Shown here in pieces: positions 1 to 4,592 of a stretch of 7,289 nucleotides of DNA (position 1 is the first letter of the stretch; each line of letters opens with the position of its first letter). The stretch comes from Candidatus Uhrbacteria bacterium (lineage in GTDB: Bacteria; Patescibacteriota; Patescibacteriia; 2-12-FULL-60-25): NCBI GenBank assembly GCA_009691315.1, contig SICT01000057.1, positions 1 to 7,289 on the forward strand, in the 5' to 3' direction. The notes beneath the pieces were generated by a model, which worked only from the letters and a program-made list of their open reading frames with translations, did no database searches and had not been told where the DNA came from. A program made the translations under genes and the position numbers.

Positions 1-70
1 TGAGAGCGGGCCAACAGATCCTCCTCCTAATATAAATTCCGACATGTCCCAGAGGGTAGCATAACAACCC
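1..70. other. window edge, possible end or start of a neighbouring gene
   Basis: Too little sequence remains to call a gene. On the minus strand an ATG at 45-43 opens a frame that runs to the edge (15 codons, beginning MSEFILGGG), 25 nt after the stop of the TrmB-type gene. On the plus strand two frames run in from the edge and stop at 33-35 and 62-64. A hairpin followed by five Ts on the plus strand (52-78) favours the end of a rightward gene converging on the TrmB gene, but this is only inference. Confidence 0.2.
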
Positions 71-78
71 TCATTTTT
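52..78 (+). terminator. possible rho-independent terminator for a gene left of the window
   Basis: GAGGGT at 52-57 pairs with ACCCTC at 67-72 around a 9-nt loop, followed by A and five Ts (74-78). The T-run lies on the plus strand only, so it would stop rightward transcription arriving from outside the window. It overlaps the stop codon of the leftward TrmB-type gene. The stem is only 6 bp, so strength is modest. Confidence 0.4.
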
Positions 79-802
79 CATCCACAAAATCCCATAACAT
101 CTCAAATATCGATTTAAAAATATCAACCATCACCGGCACGGCAATCACCACAGCGAGCGCGGTTAAATCTGGACTTACAATCAGTACTTGGTCCCGAAAA
201 ATATCAATGGTGCAACGAAATTTATATCCTTCTGGTAAATAACGAAAATCGCGTAAAAGTGCCTTATCCGTTGGATTCATCAGAGCAGATTCTGAGCTAA
301 GCAACAAACGCGTTTTGATTTTTGCTTTTGCGCGATCATGACGAAACTTCACAAAAAAAGCTTCGTCAATCGATTGCCAGGTTGGTGCACTGCTAATAAT
401 TTCATACGACTGTCCCTTATACTCTTTAAGAACGTTTACATAAAATTGTTCAAGTTCTTCCTTCGTTTGAAGAAAACGTAAACCAAACGCCTGTATTTCT
501 GTTTTCTCTATGGATTGCAGGTGAGGGATGAGCTCTGTAAACGCTTCTAATTTCTTTTCAAACAACGTCGCGACTCGATGCGGTTTTTGTGGATAATAGA
601 ATCGTTTGCTCTTTTTAAAATACGTGGTGACAAAACCCTTTCGTGTAAGTGAAGAGAGAATGTCATACACGCTCGTACGCTTGATTCCTATCTCTTTCGC
701 CAGGGCGCTAGCCTGTGCTCCACCCAATTTTAACGAAGCGAGATAAGTCGCTGTCTCAAGTTTTGATAATCCGAGATTTTGTAATGTCTGTTCTTGATTC
801 AT
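71..802 (-). CDS. TrmB-family HTH transcriptional regulator
   Basis: This is a 243-aa predicted DNA-binding regulator. Residues about 8-75 form a winged helix-turn-helix of the TrmB type: a helix with LGLSKLETATYLASL, a recognition region ALAKEIGIKRTSVYDIL (about 34-49), and a wing at GFVTTYFKKSKRFYY. Residues about 77-102 form a linker helix, probably for dimerisation. Residues about 105-240 form an alpha/beta effector region like that of TrmB-like proteins in archaea and candidate-phylum bacteria. No membrane segment is seen. The gene diverges from a substrate-binding protein gene, so control of that gene and of itself is the simplest inference. TrmB proteins classically sense sugars, but the neighbour here looks like an amino-acid binder, so the ligand is unknown. 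No Shine-Dalgarno site precedes the ATG. The stop codon is TGA. Confidence 0.85.
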   Translation of the reverse strand: MNQEQTLQNLGLSKLETATYLASLKLGGAQASALAKEIGIKRTSVYDILSSLTRKGFVTTYFKKSKRFYYPQKPHRVATLFEKKLEAFTELIPHLQSIEKTEIQAFGLRFLQTKEELEQFYVNVLKEYKGQSYEIISSAPTWQSIDEAFFVKFRHDRAKAKIKTRLLLSSESALMNPTDKALLRDFRYLPEGYKFRCTIDIFRDQVLIVSPDLTALAVVIAVPVMVDIFKSIFEMLWDFVDEK

Positions 803-804
803 AT

Positions 805-820
805 GTCGAAAAAATACGAC
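805..820. promoter_or_regulatory. palindrome, candidate operator in the TrmB-gene leader
   Basis: GTCG at 805-808 and CGAC at 817-820 form an inverted repeat with an 8-bp AT spacer. It starts 2 bp upstream of the TrmB-type start codon and lies downstream of the predicted -10. A dimeric repressor bound here would block transcription, so autoregulation is possible. Nothing else supports the site, and four-base arms can occur by chance. Confidence 0.3.
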
Positions 821-839
821 AGTTTATTTCTATAGCAAT

Positions 840-868
840 AATATATAGTAAATAAGCCAAAAAGTCAA
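840..868 (-). promoter_or_regulatory. sigma-70-like promoter of the TrmB-type gene
   Basis: Read leftward, TTGACT (868-863, 5 of 6 to consensus) is followed by a 17-nt spacer and TATATT (845-840, 5 of 6). Transcription would begin near 833, giving a leader of about 30 nt. CTATAG (830-835) lies at this predicted start. Confidence 0.6.
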
Positions 869-887
869 CTACCATCGCCGAAATATC

Positions 888-916
888 TAGACAGAAATGA
901 AAAAATAGGCTATACT
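888..916 (+). promoter_or_regulatory. sigma-70-like promoter of the substrate-binding protein gene
   Basis: TAGACA (888-893, 5 of 6 to TTGACA), a 17-nt spacer, and TATACT (911-916, 5 of 6 to TATAAT). The start would be near 922, leaving about 25 nt of AT-rich leader with no Shine-Dalgarno site. Inverted repeats ATAG-G-CTAT (905-913) and AATTA-A-TAATT (921-931) overlap the -10 and the predicted start, where a regulator could bind. Confidence 0.6.
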
Positions 917-946
917 ATTCAATTAATAATTCATTATTCATTCTCT

Positions 947-2071
947 ATGTCCAAAAAATATTGGATCGGCATCGCGGTTCTCGTCGTCATCGTTGGTGGA
1001 TTCTTATTCATTCGAAGTCAGCAAAGTCAAAATCAGCCAATCAAAATCGGTGCGCTCTTCCCTCTCACGGGAGGGCTCGCATCCTATGGCGAGCCAGCAC
1101 AAAAAATGGCGGTGATTGCGGCAGATAAAATCAATCAGGCGGGTGGAATCAATGGTCGTAAACTTGAATTAGATGTGCAAGATCATGCATGTGATCCAAA
1201 AATTGCTTTGTCGACGTTTCAACAGCTAAGCACGGTCAAAGGGATCAGAATCTTTACCTCCGTCGCCTGTAGCGGAACGATTTTATCAATCGCCCCGGTG
1301 CTGGAACAAAATCATGCCATGCTTTTAGGTACAATCGTCACGGCTGCGAAGATCAGCGGTGTCTCACCTTATGTTTTTCGCAATTGGGCACAAGATTCGG
1401 ATGAAGCGAAACTCATGTCAGAGGAAATGTTGAAGGAGGGATCAAAAAAAGTTGGTGTGCTCTATGAAGAAACAGATTATGCCAAGGGATTTGAGGCATC
1501 CTTCGAAAAATTCTTAGTGGGATCGACCATCCAGGTCGTACATGAATCTTTTGTTAGTGGCGCAACAGATATGCGCACGCAACTCACCAAATTAAAAAGT
1601 GAAAATCTCGATGCCTTGCTCGTCGTCCCACAAACAGTCACTAGTGGCGACGTTATCCTCAAACAAATGAGTGAATTAAAATTCCAACCACGACTCTTTG
1701 TGACGGACAACATCTTAAAATCAAAAGACTTGCTTACAAAATATCGTTCTGTGCTGGAAGGCGCGCTCAGCGGCGACTACGTCATGGACCAAGCACCAGG
1801 ATTGAATGCAGTGCTCACAACCTACAAGACAAAATATGGAAAAGATTGTGCCCCGAGCAACATCTGCGCTGGCGTGTATGACGCGGTTCATTTATTGGCC
1901 AAAGCGATTGGAGAAAAAGGTTATGATGCCGTGGCCGTCAGTGACTACCTAAAAACAAATTCTTATTCTGGTGTGAGCGGCACGATCAGCTTTGACCAAA
2001 AGAATGACCGCGCAAATACGCATTACACCTTATTCGTTATAAAAAACGGAATAGCGGAAATTCTAAAATAA
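947..2071 (+). CDS. membrane-anchored ABC substrate-binding protein, LivJ-like (type 1 periplasmic binding fold)
   Basis: This 374-aa protein is predicted to bind a small ligand, probably an amino acid or relative, outside the membrane. Residues 6-23 form one hydrophobic segment after SKK, and there is no lipobox cysteine, so it looks like an uncleaved anchor. The binding domain starts about residue 32 with IKIGALFPLTGGLASYG and contains INQAGGINGRKLEL (62-75), typical of the Leu/Ile/Val-binding family (Peripla_BP_6 type). Cys82 and Cys108 match in position the disulfide of E. coli LivJ, and SACS-like VACSGT (106-111) lies where LivJ places its ligand serine. A second pair, Cys301 and Cys307, is also suited to a disulfide outside the cell. 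No permease or ATPase gene lies beside it, so it may serve a distant transporter or act as a sensor. It diverges from a TrmB-type regulator. Confidence 0.88.
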   Translation: MSKKYWIGIAVLVVIVGGFLFIRSQQSQNQPIKIGALFPLTGGLASYGEPAQKMAVIAADKINQAGGINGRKLELDVQDHACDPKIALSTFQQLSTVKGIRIFTSVACSGTILSIAPVLEQNHAMLLGTIVTAAKISGVSPYVFRNWAQDSDEAKLMSEEMLKEGSKKVGVLYEETDYAKGFEASFEKFLVGSTIQVVHESFVSGATDMRTQLTKLKSENLDALLVVPQTVTSGDVILKQMSELKFQPRLFVTDNILKSKDLLTKYRSVLEGALSGDYVMDQAPGLNAVLTTYKTKYGKDCAPSNICAGVYDAVHLLAKAIGEKGYDAVAVSDYLKTNSYSGVSGTISFDQKNDRANTHYTLFVIKNGIAEILK

Positions 2072-2090
2072 AAAAGACTCGGCTGTCCAT

Positions 2091-2133
2091 AAACAAAACC
2101 CCTCCGCAGGACTACGGAGGGGGTTTTTGTTTG
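2091..2133. terminator. bidirectional rho-independent terminator
   Basis: CCCCTCCG (2099-2106) pairs with CGGAGGGG (2115-2122) around an 8-nt loop. The stem is flanked by an A-rich run on the left and GTTTTTGTTT on the right, so each strand has a U-rich tail. It lies between the convergent substrate-binding protein gene and rplL and can end both transcripts. Confidence 0.9.
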
Positions 2134-2152
2134 AAATAAAAGGTTATTTCAA
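2131..2152. repeat. perfect hairpin overlapping the rplL stop codon
   Basis: TTGAAATAA (2131-2139) and TTATTTCAA (2144-2152) form a perfect 9-bp inverted repeat with a 4-nt loop. The right arm contains the last codons and the TAA stop of rplL (2146-2144). It is AT-rich and directly abuts the bidirectional terminator. It may help protect the 3' end of the rplJL mRNA, which is inference. Confidence 0.4.
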
Positions 2153-2536
2153 AACTGCTTTGCCACCGGCGTCTTCGATCTTTTTCTTGATCTCTTCCGC
2201 TTCGGCTTTTGGTGCGCCTTCTTTGATTACTTTTGGAGCGGCGTCGACCATGTCCTTAGCTTCTTTCAAACCAAGACCGGTCACTTCGCGCACCACTTTG
2301 ATCACGCCGATCTTGTTGGCACCACACTCTGTCAATTCAACATTAAAGGATGATTTCTCTTCTACAGCGGCGGCACCTGGAGCGGCCACGGCAACCGCGG
2401 CGGCGGCAGAGACACCAAATACCTGTTCACAGACTTTGACCAATTCAGCCATGTCCATGACGCTCAACGCTTTGATCTGGTCGATAATGCCGGCAAATTT
2501 TGCTGGCACCTCAACACTCTTTATTTCGTCAGACAT
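2144..2536 (-). CDS. rplL: 50S ribosomal protein L7/L12
   Basis: This is the 130-aa stalk protein of the large ribosomal subunit. Its dimers bind the L10 tail and recruit translation factor GTPases. The N-terminal dimerisation domain spans about residues 10-43, the flexible hinge is Ala-rich (44-58, SAAAAVAVAAPGAAA), and the factor-binding C-terminal domain spans about 63-130. That domain has the conserved VIKVVREVTGLGLKEAKDMV stretch (78-97) and a typical ending, GGKAVLK. It is slightly longer than the E. coli protein (121 aa) because of N-terminal residues. The gene lies 18 nt after rplJ in the same transcript. No Shine-Dalgarno site is visible, which is notable for a gene normally translated several times more than rplJ. 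The operon ends here, with no rpoB following. Confidence 0.97.
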   Translation of the reverse strand: MSDEIKSVEVPAKFAGIIDQIKALSVMDMAELVKVCEQVFGVSAAAAVAVAAPGAAAVEEKSSFNVELTECGANKIGVIKVVREVTGLGLKEAKDMVDAAPKVIKEGAPKAEAEEIKKKIEDAGGKAVLK

Positions 2537-2554
2537 AATAATAGGATTTTAAAA

Positions 2555-3049
2555 TTAGGAACTCACGGTCATTTTCTCTTGATGGGCGTTCAACGCTCGA
2601 ACAAACGCGGCTGTTGGACCATTGAAGACCGAGAGAAGTTGACCGATCAACTGATCGCGGCTTGGCAATTTTGACAGGGCAATCACAAAGGCTTGATCCA
2701 CAAATTTCCCTTCAAACAATCCACCTATTAATTTAATCGGCGCGTCTTTTCCAGCATCGCCAATCAATTTTGCCGGCGCCATCTCATCTTCCATGGCGAA
2801 CGCGGCACCAAGCATGCCTGGCAATGACTTGAAGTTCAGATCAAAGCCCGCTTGTTTGGCCGCAATGTTAAGCAAGGTTTTCTTGGCCACGATGTATTCG
2901 ACATTCGAAGCATGCATTTGTTTGCGCAAGGCAGACAATTTTTGTACGGTCATACCCTGATAATCGGTAAACATAGCTGACTTGCCGGCTTTAAAAGCTT
3001 TCGTCAGTTGTTCAATCGTTTCATTTTTTTGTGCACGTGTTTTGGACAT
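2555..3049 (-). CDS. rplJ: 50S ribosomal protein L10
   Basis: This 164-aa protein anchors L7/L12 dimers at the stalk base of the large subunit. The N-terminal rRNA-binding domain contains FTDYQGMTVQKLSALRKQM (27-45) and VAKKTLLNIAA (54-64), both typical of L10. The C-terminal helix that carries L12 dimers is RDQLIGQLLSVF followed by NGPTAAFVRALNA (131-155). Length is normal for bacteria. Upstream AGAAAG lies 7 nt before the ATG and matches only the outer part of a Shine-Dalgarno site. Expression is likely controlled by L10 binding to the long leader upstream, which includes an attenuator. Confidence 0.97.
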   Translation of the reverse strand: MSKTRAQKNETIEQLTKAFKAGKSAMFTDYQGMTVQKLSALRKQMHASNVEYIVAKKTLLNIAAKQAGFDLNFKSLPGMLGAAFAMEDEMAPAKLIGDAGKDAPIKLIGGLFEGKFVDQAFVIALSKLPSRDQLIGQLLSVFNGPTAAFVRALNAHQEKMTVSS

Positions 3050-3130
3050 AGAATATCTTTCTAGTATCGACCTTTTTGAGCCTCATCAATCTACGAAACC
3101 AAAGGCTTCGAATTGAATGACTTGGCGAAA

Positions 3131-3145
3131 TCCGCCTTTGGCGGA
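3131..3145 (-). terminator. second hairpin in the rplJ leader
   Basis: TCCGCC (3131-3136) and GGCGGA (3140-3145) form a perfect 6-bp stem with a 3-nt loop just after the attenuator on the leftward RNA. It lacks a proper U-run, so it may be a spare pause or stabilising hairpin rather than a terminator. Confidence 0.3.
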
Positions 3146-3150
3146 AGATT

Positions 3151-3176
3151 TAAAAACCCACAGCTGTCCTGTGGGC
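3151..3176 (-). terminator. attenuator terminator in the rplJ leader
   Basis: On the leftward RNA, CCCACAG (3175-3169 side) pairs with CTGTGGG (3163-3157 side) across a 5-nt loop, followed directly by TTTTTA (3156-3151). The stem is 7 bp with a clear U-run. It lies about 100 nt upstream of the rplJ start and just downstream of the L10-leader fold, the place where an L10-dependent attenuator is found in other bacteria. It may also stop read-through from pyrH, which has no terminator of its own. Confidence 0.75.
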
Positions 3177-3199
3177 TTTGAACATGAAAAATTCACGTT

Positions 3200-3302
3200 G
3201 ATAGGCTCCTCGGCAGGCTTGCCACGTGATCACAAAGTGATTTTACGTGGGTGATTAAGGTTCGTTGATCGAACCACCTGCTGTCTCAGGACTGATGGAT
3301 TT
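3200..3302 (-). ncRNA. ribosomal protein L10 leader RNA
   Basis: This is the cis-regulatory leader of the rplJL mRNA, read leftward. Its 5' part has the hallmark CTGAGACAGCAGG (3289-3277), and its 3' part has CCTGCCGAGG (3217-3208). The GCAGG and CCTGC segments pair (3281-3277 with 3217-3213) to close a multi-branched fold. Inside lie two hairpins: GGTTCG/CGAACC (3259-3275), and a longer one pairing CCACGT with ACGTGG (3222-3250). Known L10 leaders bind the L10-(L12)n complex and repress the operon. The adjacent intrinsic terminator suggests premature termination when L10 is in excess. The family match is by motif and layout, not by a covariance search. Confidence 0.85.
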
Positions 3303-3308
3303 GTCGCA

Positions 3309-3337
3309 AGATTAATCAATAATACAGAATCTGTCAA
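3309..3337 (-). promoter_or_regulatory. promoter of the rplJ-rplL operon
   Basis: A perfect -35 TTGACA (3337-3332) is followed by a 17-nt spacer and a weak -10 TAATCT (3314-3309). Transcription would start near 3302, just before the L10-leader fold. The -35 overlaps the TGA stop of the upstream UMP kinase gene (3336-3334), so the promoter sits inside the end of the neighbouring operon. Confidence 0.5.
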
Positions 3338-4020
3338 GAAATGGTCGTCCCAATAAAAGATTGGCCATCTAAAATACGTTGTAAGTTTTTCAGGTCATGG
3401 CCCTTAGCTACAATGACTTTCATTTCGAGACGCTCAGCCAAAATCGAGGCAATGGGATCGAATGGCGCATTTGAGCCAGGCGACCATTTCTTTCCAATCA
3501 ATTTCCGAAAATTTTTCCAAGAAATGTTATCAATCGGTTTAGCGTGTTTTGATTTTGAAGGATCCTGGTCGTGTACTTGTGTGATATTACTTAAATTGAC
3601 GACGGTCGTTGCGTTATAGAGTTGTGCAAAACGAACGGCCACATAATCCGTCGACCAGCCTGGCTTCCAACCAGCAGCGATCAACACCCCTTCTTTCCAC
3701 GAACTTTTGCGTGTCGGATCTTTCAACATCTTCGGATGCGCAATCGAACGAAACACGGTACGCAAAAGATGACCGTTGAGACGCGTCGCATGAATCCCCA
3801 ACCAATCCATATCATCATGTGTGACAGGGCTCACATCTCGAGCCGCATGCATGTAGGCGCGGGCTGTAGAACCTCCGCCGACGATCAAAATAAAACGCTG
3901 ACCTCTCTTCACTTCACGCAAAATAATTTTTTGAAACGATTTTAAAAACTCGATATCAATCCCGTGTGCAGGAACAACCAATGATCCACCAAGAGAAATG
4001 ACAACGAGATTTTTATTCAT
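3334..4020 (-). CDS. pyrH: UMP kinase, archaeal type
   Basis: This 228-aa member of the amino acid kinase fold is predicted to phosphorylate UMP to UDP with ATP in the cytoplasm. Motifs in order: phosphate-binding ISLGGSLVVP (8-17), VGGGSTAR (47-54), UMP-site-like GIHATRLNG (75-83), GWKPGWSTD (117-125), nucleotide-site NLSNITQVHDQDP (142-154), SNAPFDPIAS (183-192) and the terminal GTTI (224-227). The spacing and the P-G-x-(S/T)-T-D and final GTTI motifs match the archaeal UMP kinases (Pyrococcus/Sulfolobus type) rather than the GTP-regulated bacterial PyrH. The function rests on these family motifs. The start overlaps the holin-like gene by 8 nt (ATG inside its last codons), so translation is probably coupled. 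There is no Shine-Dalgarno site and no terminator after the gene. Confidence 0.85.
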   Translation of the reverse strand: MNKNLVVISLGGSLVVPAHGIDIEFLKSFQKIILREVKRGQRFILIVGGGSTARAYMHAARDVSPVTHDDMDWLGIHATRLNGHLLRTVFRSIAHPKMLKDPTRKSSWKEGVLIAAGWKPGWSTDYVAVRFAQLYNATTVVNLSNITQVHDQDPSKSKHAKPIDNISWKNFRKLIGKKWSPGSNAPFDPIASILAERLEMKVIVAKGHDLKNLQRILDGQSFIGTTIS

Positions 4021-4366
4021 GTGAAGATTCTTTCTTGAGCAGACTATTGGTTAACCAAGAGATGATCCAGAATACGAGACCTCCCCAAAACGCGGCACCA
4101 AACCCTTGAACCGTAAATCCGGGGACAAATGATGAGGCCAGCCAAAACATGAGCGCATTGATAATCAAGGTGAATAAGCCAAGCGTGAGAATGGTGATCG
4201 GGAGAGTAAGCAATTCAAGAATCGGACGGATGAGGGCATTCACGAGACCGAGAACAATTGCGGCGAGAAATGCATGCGGAAAATCTTTCACCATAACCCC
4301 GGGAATCAGGTAGGTGACGGCAAGAACAGCGAGCGCGTTGAGAAATAGACGAAGAAGGAGAAGCAT
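4013..4366 (-). CDS. four-helix membrane protein, phage-holin-4-like family
   Basis: This is a 117-aa inner-membrane protein with four predicted membrane segments, at about residues 2-22, 31-49, 53-80 and 89-110, and a short charged tail (KKESSHE). The layout and motifs YLIPG, GLVNALIRPI and LTLPITILTLGLF match the family named after mycobacterial 4-TMS phage holins (PF04020 type). That family is common in ordinary bacterial chromosomes, and its cellular role is not established, so the holin name should not be read as proof of lysis activity. It begins 22 nt after xseB and overlaps pyrH by 8 nt, which places it inside the xseAB-pyrH operon. No phage genes are nearby and no Shine-Dalgarno site is seen. 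Confidence 0.8.
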   Translation of the reverse strand: MLLLLRLFLNALAVLAVTYLIPGVMVKDFPHAFLAAIVLGLVNALIRPILELLTLPITILTLGLFTLIINALMFWLASSFVPGFTVQGFGAAFWGGLVFWIISWLTNSLLKKESSHE

Positions 4367-4388
4367 AAGTAAAGATCAAGGATTTAAA

Positions 4389-4592
4389 TTATTCATGTTT
4401 CATTTTAATTTCTTTAATTTTGTTTTCTGCCGCCTGGAGATGTCCTTTTAATTCTGTAGCCAGCGCCATGGCACGCTCAAATTTGGTCAGCCCCTGGGTC
4501 AGATCCGCTTCCCCCTGTTCAAACCAAGCCGCGATCGTCTCGAGCTCAGCAAACGCCTTTCCAAAATCCAGGTCACTTTTCTTTTTTGGCAT
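4389..4592 (-). CDS. xseB: exodeoxyribonuclease VII small subunit
   Basis: This 67-aa protein is the small subunit that coats the long C-terminal helix of XseA in exonuclease VII, which degrades single-stranded DNA in repair. The hallmark is two helices: FGKAFAELETIAAWFEQGEA (10-29) and LTQGLTKFERAMALATELK (31-49), followed by a charged end with KIKEIKMKHE. Length fits the family (about 60-90 aa). Its start lies inside the end of xseA (20-nt overlap in another frame), which supports coupled translation and balanced subunit supply. Confidence 0.93.
   Translation of the reverse strand: MPKKKSDLDFGKAFAELETIAAWFEQGEADLTQGLTKFERAMALATELKGHLQAAENKIKEIKMKHE

Noticed and set aside
1477..1713. Leftward 78-aa open frame opposite the substrate-binding protein gene
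   Set aside because: It is an antisense shadow with no start signal or recognisable motif. A second shadow at 6190-6471 in the LysM gene was rejected for the same reason.
2127..2552. Rightward 141-aa open frame opposite rplL
   Set aside because: It is the antisense shadow of rplL; its Ala/Thr-rich make-up comes from the L12 hinge codons.
3622..3945. Rightward open frames opposite the UMP kinase gene (3341-3619 and 3622-3945) and a leftward one at 3614-3805
   Set aside because: They lie over a gene with clear kinase motifs, have no family features of their own, and are out-of-frame shadows.
4013..4366. Prophage or lysis cassette suggested by the holin-like family name
   Set aside because: The family is widespread in non-phage chromosomes, and no endolysin, integrase or structural phage gene lies near it.
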